Part shown: piece by piece, positions 1 through 11,690 of the stretch
Layout: each line of letters begins with the position of its first letter
How positions within the stretch are numbered: position 1 is the first letter of the stretch
Assembly: GCA_037157565.1 (NCBI GenBank)
Contig: JAZHRO010000013.1
Coordinates: 33,298,501-33,362,500, forward strand
Source of the DNA: Thalassia testudinum
Taxonomy: Eukaryota > Streptophyta > Magnoliopsida > Alismatales > Hydrocharitaceae
Direction of reading: 5' to 3'
DNA length: 64,000 bases
Position numbers and translations under genes: made by a program
The notes under the pieces: model-generated
What the model was told of the DNA's origin: nothing
Seen by the model: the letters and a program-made list of their open reading frames with translations, nothing else
The model's database searches: none

Positions 1-860
1 AATTTAACTACCAATGAGTTATTTTTTTGGCTTTCAGAATTAAGTAGTGGTCCAAACAAGTCAAACAACACCACTAATTTGAATAAAATCAAAAAAGGAT
101 TCCATAAAAGATTTTTGTAAGATTTTAGGAATTCGTTTGATAATTGTTTTGAATTTTTAATTGTACTGGTGTCAAAGTCCAGAAATAATACCCGTGGGTA
201 TTATAGACTTTTCAGTATTTCCACCGACCTCAGAAAATTTTTATGATTTTATATGATATGTAAAATTTCACAGGGATTCCAAAAAGATAAATTTCACAAA
301 AATTGGATGAGTATAAAAATTCTGAAAATTCACGGACAGTAGCAAAACAGGAAGATTAGAGGGTGTGACCCCTCTGTAATCCACGAATTTTTAAAAATTA
401 AATACAAATCCAATTGATCTGAAATTTGGAAAAGATGTTCCAAACTTAATTGGGAATCACTCTATGAAATTTTATGATTTTAGGAGGCCTGTGGTGTTAG
501 GAATCGATTTTTCAAGTCTGGACAGAAATCTAGACCCGAAAAACAGAACACCAATACTTGCAATGGAATGGTGCTAAAGAAGCATACAAGCAAACAATGA
601 TTTTAAAATGCACCACTCCACTTAATTTAAGTGTTTAGGGTCCTGAAAGCCAAGTTTAATATATTTTTGGTAGTTTTAATTAATTATGTGACTAGAAAGA
701 GGAACCAACCTGAATTTTCGCGAGAAGAAAAGGATCTTTAAGCTCTCGCTTCCAGATTCCTGCTTTCCCGCTGTAGTTCCTGCACACACAAAAGGAAGAA
801 AGAGAAGGGGATGAGATCCACTTCAAGCAAGAGATAAATGAGTTAATGCAAAGCCATGCC
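1..860 (-). mobile_element. Element E: internal leader region next to the 5' LTR (partial)
   Basis: This is the part of a minus-strand LTR retrotransposon just inside its 5' LTR. It is placed by the primer-binding site at 861-878 and the LTR that begins at 884. The stretch is AT-rich and has no convincing coding region; the 74-residue frame at 692-916 crosses the primer site and is not a gene. Either this is a long untranslated leader or the element is non-autonomous. The rest of the element, including its 3' LTR, lies outside the window on the left. Confidence 0.6.
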
Positions 861-878
861 TCCCCGGCAACGGCGCCA
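861..878 (-). other. Primer-binding site of element E
   Basis: On the minus strand this reads TGGCGCCGTTGCCGGGGA. It is separated from the LTR end (TGG at 884 on the plus strand, CCA on the minus) by a short C plus T run. This is the primer site known from Athila/Calypso-type Ty3/gypsy elements, reported as complementary to the tRNA-Asp 3' end. It fixes the strand of E and the inner edge of its LTR. Confidence 0.8.
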
Positions 879-2170
879 AAAAGTGGCAGCGAAATACGCG
901 TGATTTGTAAAAGCAATTTTTTAACGTCGTTGTAACACGCGAATCCGCTTTCGCTTTTAAAATTTATATCCTAGATAGGGGAGTATCTAGGGTCGTCCAA
1001 GGAGGCAAAAATTGCAATAATGATTCTCTTGCTTGGAATACAATCTCAACTTTCTTTTTAATATTTTTCAATATGTAATTTTTTTTTGTATTTTGAAAAG
1101 ACGAGGGCAAACGGCAGATTGTAGCGAAAAGAACTAACACCTACAAATGATTAAAAATCTAAAAGATAGAAATATCTTCTTCCTAAGCTCACTCTAGGCA
1201 AGTGTAGGCCTAGGGTAATTAGGAAGAAGAGGTGAAATAAGTGCTAGAACCAAAACAAACAACTGCAATAAAAAGCTTAAAAGAAGGCAATTTTTGATTG
1301 AGTAGAATGAGTGTTCTTTTCAAGGACAAGTAGAGGAAAGCTTCTACTAGAATTGAACAATTTAAAAGCAAGAAAAGAAACACAAATCCTCTTGTAACAA
1401 TGGTGAAGAAGGTTGTCTTCTTGCTCCAAGCCTAGCTGCTCCTTGGCTTGAAAAGAGGGCCTCCTTCTTCTCCTTCCTTGAGAGCTCCTCCAAGGTGGAA
1501 GCTACCACCTTTAATGCTCTCTCCAAAGGGGTGGGCGTGCACCACCCTTAAAACTCCTCCAAGGTGGCGTGACCACCTTCAAGATCTCCTCCAAGATCTT
1601 CCTTGCCTGGCTTCTCCTTTGGCTGGTGAAGTCGGTTGGTGTGACGACCGGGTTTTGGTTTGTTATAACGTTGTAGTATAGCCGGTTATTACCAACATTT
1701 CAAATATATAAATTTTTCTCGGAAAATAAAAGAGTTCCCGAGGTCGAACTCAGGGAGCAAGTTGTATTCTAGAGATATACATGTTTCTTTTACAAAATAA
1801 AGAAAGAGAGAGGGAAAGAATTTGTTGTTCTCTTTGTTTTCTCCTCGTGATGTTCTTCTTTCTTTCTTTCTTCAGATCTCCTTCTTCTTCTTCTTTGTTC
1901 TGCAGAGGTGATGCTCCTCTTTCTTTCTTCAGATCTCCTTCTTCTTCTTCCTTGGTTTCTGTCTTGGCCTCTCTTCTTCTTTTTCTGCAGTCTCTTCTGT
2001 GAAGGTTTCTTCTTCCTTGGCTCTGCTGTACTTCTTCTTTGCAGCCTTTGCTCAGCCTCTTCTTTAGAGTTTCTTCTTGTTTCTCCTCCCTGCGGTTAAG
2101 TGTCAGCTTCTTCTTTTCTTTTTCAGCCAGGGACGTCACGCGAAGCTTTCTTCCTTAGCTGCTTCAGGCC

Positions 2171-2196
2171 GTCGTCTGATTTCCAAATCAGACGAC
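2171..2196 (-). other. GACGTC-type hairpin in LTR F
   Basis: GTCGTCTGATTT (2171-2182) pairs perfectly with AAATCAGACGAC (2185-2196) across a 2-base loop. It lies downstream of the TATA box, so it would be in LTR-initiated RNA. Sister LTRs have the same stem with different bases. Confidence 0.6.
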
Positions 2197-3593
2197 TTAA
2201 CTACCTGTTGCTACAGTTAGCTTCCTTCTTCCGCGGGTCTTCTTCTTCGCCTGTGCCTGCACACTTCAGAGTTTTTTCGTCAGAGGAAAAACCTACTCTA
2301 CCCTCCCCCCCCCCCCGCGTCTCTCTTTCTCTCTGAAACCACTCTTGGGAAAGCTCTCCCAGAGCTACCGGGTAACCGGGTTCGGGTCAGGCCCGGGTCC
2401 AGGCCCACCGGCGTGCGTGGTGGGCGAGGAGTGCAGGTCAGTCTTGAGTCGGGTCGGGTCGGTTCGGGTCAGGTCCGCGGGGCGTGAGCGCGGACGAGAC
2501 CAGGTAACCGGGCGGGTGAAGGGGACCTCACCCCGTGTGCTGAGGCAGTAAGCCTTCAGCACTTTTGCATCTTATGTTGCTGCGACTCTTCAGGCGTTTC
2601 CGAGGTGGGACTAAACGGCCCACCTCAATTGCGCGCCCGCAGCGGGGAATTCAGCAGGAGATGGCGGCGTCACGCGAAGCTTTCTTCCTTAGCTGCGAAC
2701 CTGGTGTTTTGCCAAAACTCCTCGCAAGGCCTGGGAGTGAATCTGGGCTTGGCGCTGAGCGTGGCGCGCCTGTAGCTGCAGGCGGAAGCAGTTCCTCCTG
2801 CGCGTCAATGGCGGCGGAGGTCGGGTGGCCTGTTCACAAGAAAACGGCCTCTCGGCCTAATCAGAGAGTGCCAGGAGCTTCGCCATGGGGCGGCGAAGCT
2901 CGTGTGGGTGGTGGCGAGGCGCGGGGCGGCGGGCGAGGGCTGCCCTAGGTCGGACTGTGGGTCGGAGGATGGGTCTGTTCGGTGGGGTTGCAGAGGGTGA
3001 TGTGGGGGGAGTGGCAGGGCGGAGGTTGATCAGGGTGAGGAGGCGGAGGTCCTGCGGTGGTCGGCGAGCCGTGTGGGTCGCTGAGGTGATGGGAGCGGCT
3101 CGCCGGAGGGTGGTCGGAGGCGAAGGGGGTGAAGGTGGTCAGGGTCGGTCGAGGGCTTAATTGAATAAATTGAAAGCGGGGAAAGAAAGAGGAGAAGGGG
3201 AGTAGCTCTAGCTTACTTGCAGGGACGAAGGGGGAGGAACAGGGCGACAGTCGTATCGACTGTCGCCGGAGAAGAAGATGCTCAGGGAAAGGGGCGGCAG
3301 CGAGCAGAGAGCCGGAGAGGCGCCAGCTGGGTGCGGCGTGGCGCGGGAAGAGCAGGGGAGGAAGTCTCTGCTGCTGGTATTGCGGCAGAGCGAAGAGGTG
3401 GAGGGGGAGGAAACCGCCGGAGCTGGTGAGCGTCTGCCGGAGGAAGAAGAGAAGAAAGTTGGGGATTTTCTCCGTCAGATCCAGGCTGCCCCGGTCGGTG
3501 GAGCAACGGGGGGTATTTATAGGGATCAAACAGGGAGGAAGGAGGAGGGAGACGACGTGTCTCCCTCGCCGGAGGATGGTCGGAAACAAGAAC

Positions 3594-3627
3594 CCATACC
3601 GTCCGTGCGTTCGCACGGCCGGTATGG
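3594..3627 (-). promoter_or_regulatory. Palindrome upstream of the TATA box in LTR F
   Basis: CCATACCGTCCGTGCG and CGCACGGCCGGTATGG are 16-base arms with one mismatch and a 2-base loop. The TATA-like TATTTATAG at 3514-3522 lies about 72 bp downstream on the minus strand. Position matches the palindromes in LTRs A, B, C, D, H and K, although the sequence differs. Confidence 0.6.
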
Positions 3628-5049
3628 TGGGTTACAACGACCAGGGGGGTGTCCCTGCGACGGCTGACGACGCAGGGCACCCCCGGTTTACTTGCCAGGT
3701 CCCCCACCTCACCCTGCGCGGCGCCATGCTCCGCGCAAGGTCGCCGAAGCATGGTGCTGGCAGGTTTTGCAGGAGGGACCTGATTGCAAAGAACGAAGGA
3801 GAGTTAGGGGCCAAAATGCGAGGGTTCAAAAGTTGAGGGCCAAAGAGTAAATATATGAGGACCAAAGTGTAAAGTCGGTCAAGGAGGTTTCTTCTTAGGC
3901 TCAAGTTTTTATACATGACTAATTAGGACCTAAGGAATCTGATGGTGAATTTCATTTTCATATTAAACTTTGTTTGACCGGTCAATTTGCGCAAAAACCC
4001 AAATTAAGTTATTAATTGGGCATGGTTCTCAATGTAGGTCAAAATGGGTTCTAAAGGCCAAATTGAAGGTTCTAAACCCTAGAGATTATTTTTCTATGAA
4101 TTTTAGAGGGTTTATTCTATTTTTACTTTGCCTCGAACCTTGTGAATTGAAGTGGTTTGTTTTAGGGTTACAGATTTATCATTTAGTTTCTTGGAATTGC
4201 TGTAGCCCTTGCTAGATCATTTCATCCCACTTTTATTCTTATTAAGCTGCTTTGACCTATGTTTGGGTCCTGAATTACCCTGTATGCAGATTATACTGGT
4301 GAAATTGCATTTTTACCCCTTATGACTTGTTTTCTCCTTAAACTCAGAATTCTCTGAGTTAAGCCTTTCCTTGAGTTATGTAGGAGCTTTTATCCTTTGT
4401 ATTGGGTCAAAATGAGCTAGTTATGGCTCATGATGAGGTTCTCATCAGCTGGCGTGACCCAAGAGAGAAGGGAAGAGGGGAAGGCACCAAGGGGACAGAA
4501 TATCCCCTTAATCTTCTTCTTCTTCTTCTCTCTTGGACGTGGGATTCTTGGTGGAATATGAGAGTGAAATGGCTAGCCAAGGATGGCTTGAATGGTGGTG
4601 GGTAGTGGTCTTTTTATAGGGTAGGATGGGGGGTTAAGGTACCCCTTGAAATGGAGGGCTAGGATGGAAGGATGAGGGTGGTTGGTGATCCTATGGCTAG
4701 GGTTAGTTGGCGCCACCCCAAGGGGTGTTAAAGGGGGTGGTTATGGTGGTGTTGGTGTCTTTTGGTGGTGGAGAGACACCCCCATGTTGGCGCCAACATG
4801 GGGTCTTCTAGAAGGAGGGTTAGGTGGATGGTGGAGATGGATTCAAGGAGGATTGTGTGGTGGAGATGAGGGGGGGATTTTGGAGGGAAAAGTGGCGCCA
4901 TTAAGGGGTGGTTATGGGTAGTTTTTGGCACCACTTTTAGGTGTCTTTTGGAGGGGGTGGGTAGGTTAGGTTGGTGCCAAGTAGGTTAGCTTATGTGGAG
5001 CTTAGGTGGAGCTAGTTGGGTAGAGTTGGTAGGTGGGTTTTTGGGGTAG

Positions 5050-5760
5050 TACAAGCCAAGGAAGTTGGAGCATAGCTAAGCTAAGCTAAGATAAGCTAGC
5101 TTAGCTAATGGAGGAGTAGAGGAGAAGGTGTTGGAGCTAGGGTTTGGAGGAGGGAGCTGAGGAGAAGAAGTCTGGAGCTGGAGCTGGAGCTGGCTGCTGC
5201 TGAAGAGGCTGGCATGGGGCTACTCTAGCTGGCTTAGCTTGCTAGTTCTTTGCTAGTTGCTAAGCCAAGCTAAAGTGAGCTAGCTTCTACCAAAATGAGC
5301 TAAGGTGAGCTAGGTCTAGTGCTCCCGGGGAGAATCAAGCTGGTTGAGGAAGCTAAGGTAGCTTAGCTCAACTGAGATGAGCTAAGCTGAGTCCCCGGGA
5401 GCTGGACTTGAGCTTCCTGAGCTGAGATGAATTCTTCTTCAGCTGGCTGGAGTTGAGTGGAGCTGGATGTAGCTGGATCTGAGCTGGGGTGAACTCCTGT
5501 CAACTCAGCTGAGCTAGCTAGAGCTCCCTGTGAACTAGTGGGAGCTGAGATGAGCTAGACTCAGCTAAGTTGAGCTGGATCTGAGCTGACTTGAGCTAGG
5601 GTGAGCTAAGGTGAACTCTCTTGAGCTGCCATCCAGCTGAGATTAGCTGAATGGAGCTGGGATGAGCTAACCCTAGTTCAAGTAATCTAGGTTCCAGCTG
5701 TGGTGAGCTGGATCAAGCTGGGTTCCAACTAGTCTGGGCTTCTCCTTCACCATTTGCCTT
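5050..5760. repeat. AGCT-rich low-complexity stretch in the LTR of E
   Basis: AGCT tetramers recur every few bases in variants such as GAGCTAAG, GAGCTGGA and TAGCTTAG. The unit is not a fixed-length tandem repeat. It lies in the outer (U3) part of the LTR. No reading frame of interest is present. Confidence 0.75.
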
Positions 5761-5962
5761 CTTGAGTGTTAGGGTTTTAGGGATCTGTGAATCTGTACAT
5801 CCCTAACACTCACAAAAACGCATTAAAACAACAATAAAAAATGCAATGCATGCCTATCCTAATTTATGCCTAAATGCAGCCCAAAAATCTGTTTGCGGAG
5901 TAAAATCCTAAGAGCTAGGTTAGTTTTAAAACATAAAAATGACGATAAACTGACGTTTATCA

Positions 5963-8150
5963 TAACTGTAGTGTCACCTCGGTCGGTTCCAGCTCAGATT
6001 CTTCTAGGTGATTGAGTAAGGATGTGGGTATCAAGTTTATGGAGCCACCTAAGTCTAACAATGCTCTGTCGAACTAGGTTTCACCGATCTTGCATGAAAT
6101 CAGGGGAGTGCCTGGGTCTTTCGCCTTGGGTGGGAGTCTACTCAGGATTACAAAGCTGGCTTGCTCTGACAGTATAATTGGACTCCCGCTCTTGGTTCTC
6201 GGCTTACGCTGAGGTGTACACACGTTTTTCAAGAATCGTGCGTAAGCCGGTGCGTGGTGGATCGCATCTATCAAGGGGATGTTTATTTGGACCTGCTCAA
6301 AGAGCTTGACCAGGTCCTCAGGAGCCACGGATTTGGTTATCTTCTTTCCTTTGGTCAAGGCCTCGGGAAATGGAACCTTGGTTGGTTCCTCTAGGATAGG
6401 TCCAGGTTTTTGTTCTGGGATAGGGATAGGAACATCCTGGATAACTGTCCTAGAATTCGGGTCACTATCAGGCTTGGAGTGGTCTAGATTAGGTGGATCT
6501 TAGGTTGTCTTACCACTACGGGTTGTTACGGAGTTAAGACCTGCCTGGTTCGGGTTAGGGGTTGGTAGAATGGGCTGTTGCTGTTGATAACCACATAAGA
6601 AGTTGAAGCTTCCATCCCGTCAGGTGAAGGAATAGAAGGGGCCTAATAAACCATGTGTGCTTGGCCTGGGTTTGGGTTCATAAAACCTACTGGGTCGACA
6701 CACTATTAGGGTTGGGTAGAGGCTGAGAAGGAAGCATGTCTGGTTGGCGAGAATTTGCCAAATAAGCCAGTTGGTTTCGAACCTCTGTGATTTCGTCCTT
6801 ATGTTGCTTTCGAATAGCCGCATTCGTTCTCTGAATGTCAGCCAAAGTTTGGAGGATGAGGGACATTTGGTCTTGGTTTGGCCCGGATGGATAAGTGGGG
6901 TTGGGCCGAGGCTGAGGCGGCTGGTAAGGACGAGGTGCTTGTGGACGGGGCTGAAAGGGTGGTCTTGGATTCTGGGAATTCCCCGCCCACTGAAAGTTGC
7001 AATGGTTTCGCCATCCAGGATTCTAGGTATTGGAAAATGGGTCATTCTGGATGGCATTGAGGTCCTCGCAGGTCTGAGGAGCCTCAGAAAAGTCAGAGAA
7101 TGGGGGAGTAGAATTCCCCCGGCTAGAATAGAAAGGATCGGAGGTTCCTCTGATCCGAGAGTCAGATGGGGGTGGATACGAGTCTACCCTAGGAGAAGGT
7201 CGGTGGAAAATGTTCTGCACAGCCTCCCGTGTGGGAAGAGGCTGTGCAAAGGAGTTCTGCGCAGAGGTGGCTCACTGCAGATGCTGAGTCAGCTCATCCA
7301 CCTTCGTCTCAATAATAAAGACCTTGTCCAATCGACTGGACATTAATTCGAGGTCGACTGATGCGGACAGTCCCTACGTTTCATGTGCTCCCCTAAGGTC
7401 CGTCAATGCGCGGGTATTCGTCCTGTCGAATAGTCCCATGGAGTCATTATTGATAGAGTTCTCGCACATATTCTCGAGAATCTCCCACACGGTGTCTTCA
7501 TGCTGACCCATGATATTCCCTCCGCAAGTTGCATTAACGAACTGTCTAATATCCTCACGGGATCCCTGGTAAAAAGGCTGGACTTGTTCCCATTTAGGAA
7601 CTCCGTGATGGGGGCACTTCCTCATGAGATCCTGAAAATGATCCCATGCCTCATGAAGAGGTTCTCCCGTCTGTTGCGTAAAGTGAGTAATCTAATGGTG
7701 CAAGGCATTGGTCCGACCAACAGGGAAGAACTTTTTCAAGAACTCGGATTGAAGTTCCTCCCAAGTGTTGATCGAACGGGTCTGGGTCTAATACCAATGG
7801 GTTGCCTTGTCCAAAAGGGAGAAAGAGAACATCTTCATGAGTAAGATATCCCGATTATGTGCATCGGACCCGAAAGTTTGGGCCAGATGCTTTAGCTGTT
7901 TGATGTGCTGGAAGGGGTCTTTAGAATTAAGCCCATGAAATTTAGGTATGTCGTGAATCATGTTGAGCTTCAGTTCAGAATCAAGTCCTCCAGTCGGGAT
8001 TCTGACTCGAGGCTCAATTGCCACCATAGCGAGATTGTAGTGATCTCGCATCATGGGATGCTGCGGTGGGTTCATGAAGTTCTGGAAGAGGCCATTGAGT
8101 CACTGGAGCTGGTGCTCAAGATTGTTCTCTTCCTCAACTAGCTGAGCCAT
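5963..8150 (-). pseudogene. Element A: Athila-type gag and partial protease, decayed
   Basis: The gag start codon is at 8150 on the minus strand. Recognisable gag core peptides follow: PKFHGLNSKDPFQHIKQL (about 7950), then MRKCPHHGVPKWEQVQ (7625) and FVNATCGGNIMGQHEDTVWE. This matches Athila-lineage Ty3/gypsy Gag. Downstream, 6358-5963 encodes the gag-protease linker and the aspartic protease region, where the usual DLGAS active site reads DLGGS. Several in-frame stops interrupt it; one falls after HWY, where a Gln is expected. The frame is cut at 5963 by insertion of element E, so reverse transcriptase is not in the window. Not functional. Confidence 0.8.
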
Positions 8151-9211
8151 TGTGGAAGAAGAAGGTGAGTTGGGTTCGGAATCAGCGGAGAGGTCTATGT
8201 GAAGAGTTGGTTGCACAAACAAGGGTACCGAGGTTCAGCCTCGGGGAGAGTGAATTTCTAGAGGAGGTTTCAAGGACCTCCTACCAAACATGCACCGATG
8301 GATTAGATGAGGTTAACAGGTGCTGGACCCAATCAAGACACCCAAAATGTTGGGTGACTATAGAGGTTCAATGTGGATGGACCCCTTAATCAGAAGGTCG
8401 TCCACCTGAGAAGTACCTGGGCAGCCAGAGAGGGTGAGTCCCGCGAAAACCCTTACACGGTAGAGCGCCCCCACGGGTTACAGGACTTCCCCCACCCAAC
8501 CTCTCTTGTCACTGAGATTCCAGGTAGACTAAAATGGGGACCTTGACCTCTTAAGTCTACCACTTTTAGTTAGGATCAAGGTGCTTAGGGTTTCACTTGA
8601 ACTTTAACCTTTTGAGTGCAAAGAGTGACCTAAGTTAAAGGTTGGTTGATCCAAGGGATCAACTTCACCTATTAGTTTCTTTGAGAGCTTATTAGGCCTT
8701 GTCTTTTAAGGTTCAAGTGTTTTAAGAGCCGAATTGCTTAGGGTTTTTCTTGATAGATGTTTTCAAGCAATGGCTTGGGCACACTTCTTTTGGGAATTCT
8801 CAATTCTTGATTAGAAAGCGTGTCTCTAAAACCCTAGCTTTGAGTCTTAGGTTGGCTCTAATTGGTCTAGTTAGTTGCCTCAAGATTGGGTAATTTGGGC
8901 TCAAGCAAGAATGTTTTAGCCCTAACAACCTTTAATGGATGTACAGATAGAATGTGTTGAAATTGAAAACAAACAACTTTTGTGATTTACTAGGTATGGA
9001 AGACAGGTTATTCCTAAATTGCTTTTTTCATTTTCTTCCTCTTTAGAATTTCAGGGGCTTAAGAGAGGATAGAAAATTACCTGTCCTTGGTGTGGTTGTT
9101 GTGCAGCTGCTTGTTTCCTTCTTGATTTCCTGTGCATGCACAATCAAAGAGAAGAGATTAAGTCAGTAGTAAAAAAAAATTGTGAATTAATAGCTTCTAG
9201 AATGGCCGTTG
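8151..9211 (-). mobile_element. Element A: untranslated leader between primer site and gag
   Basis: About 1.06 kb separates the primer site from the gag start. It is homologous, in part nearly word for word, to the leaders of elements B (25407-26471) and C (38019-39085). No coding frame is supported here. Confidence 0.7.
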
Positions 9212-9230
9212 CTCCACGGCAACGACGCCA
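9212..9230 (-). other. Primer-binding site of element A
   Basis: The minus strand reads TGGCGTCGTTGCCGTGGAG, a variant of the Athila-type primer site. It follows the LTR end (CCA, complement of 9236-9238) and a GTTTT spacer. Confidence 0.75.
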
Positions 9231-10240
9231 AAAACTGGTGGTCGTTGTTGCATTTCTTGCTCTTGGCGGTGTTATAATGATTAATTCGTTATAGTATATT
9301 ACAAAAAAATAGTCACCAGTTTACAATTTATTACTCGGAATTAAAAGTTTCCCGAGGTCGAACTCAGGGAGCACACGTCATTCTAGCAACATAAAGGTTC
9401 ACAATTCTGTTACAAAAAGAATAAGAGAGAGAGAGAGGGAGCAAAAGTTTTCTTTTTTGGCTTCTTCTTCTTCTCGCTTCTTCTCTTTTCTTCTTCTCTT
9501 TTAGCCGGTTCTTCTCTTCTTCAGTCTGCCTTCTTCTTTCTTCTTCTTTGCTTTGCTGCGACTGCCTCTTCTTCTTTCTTTCTTTAGCTGCTGCCTCTTT
9601 CTTCTTTCTTCTTTTCTTCTACGTCTTCTTTTCTTCAACAGCTCCGTCCTTCTTCTTCTTCCTTCTTCTCCTCTTCTCTTCTTCTCTGATTTTCTTCTTT
9701 CTCTTTTCTTCCTTGATTCGGACGTCTGATTCTTCGCGTCGGACGCCTTATCGACACTGTTGCTACAATGCCTCCTTCTCTTCTTCTGTTGTGTTCTTTT
9801 CTTCTTCAGCTTCTTGGTCTTCTTCTCTTTGCTGCAGCTTCTCCTTCACCTTCTTCTTCTGCTGCGGGAGCTCTACGACTAAGTCCTCGTCGCCCGCTCT
9901 TCCTCTTCTTCTTCCTCACCTGTTCCCTGCACACACGCGATGCAAAACCTACCCCTACCCTTTCCCGTGTCACTCTCTCTCTGAACCTCTCTTGTGTACG
10001 GTCTCCCAAAGCTGGGTAATCGGGTCGGGTCTCGTGCCCGGGTCCAGGTGCACCGGCGTGGGTGTGGTGCGCGAGGAGTGCTAAGGAGTGGGGTAATCAG
10101 GTCGCGGGTCAAATCCGCGTGGCAGTGCCGCGGACGAGACCTGGTGAATAGGTGAGGGACCTCACCGCAGTGTTATCGGAGGCAACCAACCTAGAGCACT
10201 TTTTCCTCTTATGTGTGGGCACGCGCCCACACACTTCCGA

Positions 10241-10260
10241 GGTGGGACTAAAGTCCCACC
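10241..10260 (-). other. GGTGGGACT / AGTCCCACC hairpin in LTR A
   Basis: This is a perfect 9-bp inverted repeat with a 2-base loop. A second one, GTGTGGGC / GCCCACAC, lies just beside it at 10213-10232. Equivalent sites are seen in C (40001-40020), K (23106-23126), H (near 18874-18893) and, weaker, F (2604-2624). Confidence 0.6.
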
Positions 10261-11655
10261 TTCGTTCTCGGGTGCCTACGGGAGGGAAATTAGTCCAATT
10301 GGGGCAGCAGCAGAGGCTTGCGACCCCAATTGGAGTCCTGAGTGCGTGCGCAGATCCCTTCCGCGCGACCTGTGCTACAGATCTGGAGCTGAAGAGGCTT
10401 GGAGCTACTTGCAAGCTAACTCCAAGCTTCCTGTCAATGGCGGCAAGGAGGCGAAACTTGAAACCACCAATACGGCCTCGCAGCGCTGTCAAAGTACTTG
10501 GTGAGTTTCGCCAGAGCACGGCGAAGACAGTGCGGGGATCGACGTGGCATGAGGAGACTGGAGTGTGCATGCCTAGGGCACACTGTGTGCGTAAGAGTGG
10601 GTGTGTTCGGGGGGCATTCTGGGTGTGTGGAGTGGGGATGTAAGTAGGGGGAGACGTTGAGTGGAGTGAGGGGATGCTTGTGGGCTTGTCGGCGAGGGGT
10701 GGAATGGCCTGTGGAGGTGGAGCAGCCTCGCCGGAGTTGGTGGCCGGAGGTGGAACTGATGGTGGTGGTAGTGGTAGCCAAGGGGTTAAAAGGGATAGTT
10801 GAAGAGGGGGAAATTGAGAGGAGAGTAAGGTATGATGAGAGCCTCATCATGAGCTATAACTAGCTCATTTTGACCCAATAAAGAAGATAAAAGCTCCTAC
10901 ATAACCTACAAGAAGGCCTAACTAAAGGAACAAGTGCTCTGAGAAGAAAACATGAAATAAAGGTTAAAACTGCAATTTTACCATTGCAGTACGTAAACGG
11001 GATTTCTCAGAGGCAAAACATAGGTCAAATGGTATAAATGAGATAAAAAGAGGGTTGAGTCAATCAAAAATGGGTTCATGTGCAATCTAAGAACTAAATG
11101 ACACTTGATAACCCTAAAATAGACCCGCTTAAATTAACAAGGTTCCGGTCTGAACAAAAAGCAAGTAAACCCTCTACAAATCATGGAAAAACATACTCTA
11201 GGGTTTAGAACAATTAATTTGGCCATTGGAACCTAGTTTGACCTAGATTAGGGTCATAGCTCTTCAATTAACCTAATTTGGGTTTTTACGCAAAATATCC
11301 AGTCAAACTTGGTCAAACCTGAAATCAAACTTCGCCATTGGATTCCTTAGGTCCAAATTAGGCTTATACCAAAATTTGGACCTAAGGAGAGGTCATCTTG
11401 ACCTACTTTGCAATTTAGTACACCCAAAATCACAAATTGGTCCCTATCTTTTGAATACCGTTGCAGAGAACCCCCTAGGTTCTTCGCCTCCTTTGCAAAC
11501 CGGTCCTGCCGCCATTGCTAGGGCAGAACCGAGCTTCGGTGAGGTTCGGAGAGGGATTGCTCTCTAATCCCTCAGAGATTCCCTCCCAGAAATGGAAGGA
11601 GGATTCTCTGAGGAATTCCCTTCCATTTAAGACCGATCTCGAGCCCTGGTGTGAA

Positions 11656-11690
11656 CCCAATCTCTCGTGCGAACGCACGAGAGATTTGGG
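11656..11690 (+). promoter_or_regulatory. Palindrome upstream of the TATA box in LTR D
   Basis: CCCAATCTCTCGTGCG and CGCACGAGAGATTTGGG pair with one bulged base and a 2-base loop. The TATA box lies about 82 bp downstream. Confidence 0.6.

Larger units (their letters stand above)
1627..4447 (-). mobile_element. Solo LTR F (Athila-type family), inserted in the LTR of E
   Basis: This is a complete 2,821-bp LTR with no internal region, running TGAAGTCGG...CTCATCA on the plus strand. It is flanked by a perfect 5-bp target duplication, GCTGG at 1622-1626 and 4448-4452. On its own strand the order is: TGATGAG palindrome, upstream palindromes (3721-3757 and 3594-3627), TATA box near 3514-3522, a long purine-rich tract (pyrimidines on the plus strand, about 1770-2110), the GACGTC-type hairpin (2171-2196), and the end motif with GTTCGACCTCG-like sequence near 1739-1760. 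It lacks a primer site and genes, as expected after LTR-LTR recombination. Reading frames inside it are spurious. Confidence 0.85.
884..5962 (-). mobile_element. Element E: 5' LTR, about 2.25 kb, split by solo LTR F
   Basis: The LTR runs from TGGCAGC at 884 to TTTATCA at 5962, so on its own strand it begins TGATAAACG and ends GCTGCCA. Its first bases form a short palindrome (GATAAAC / GTTTATC, 5943-5962). Solo LTR F lies inside; removing F and one copy of the GCTGG duplication leaves about 2,253 bp. The outer part is extremely rich in AGCT (about 5050-5760). The outer edge lies inside the protease region of element A, so E jumped into A. The LTR is non-coding. Confidence 0.7.

Noticed and set aside
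861..878. A tRNA-like match at the primer sites
   Set aside because: Only the 18-base complement of a tRNA 3' end is present, with no cloverleaf around it; this is a primer site, not a tRNA gene.
2945..3616. A 223-residue minus-strand frame, Pro/Ser-rich
   Set aside because: It lies inside solo LTR F, covers the TATA box region, and is not kept as one frame in sister LTRs.
9548..10084. Phe/Ser-rich frames such as the 178-residue one, resembling a membrane protein
   Set aside because: They come from the CTT-repeat (pyrimidine-rich) strand of LTR A. The hydrophobic look is a composition effect.
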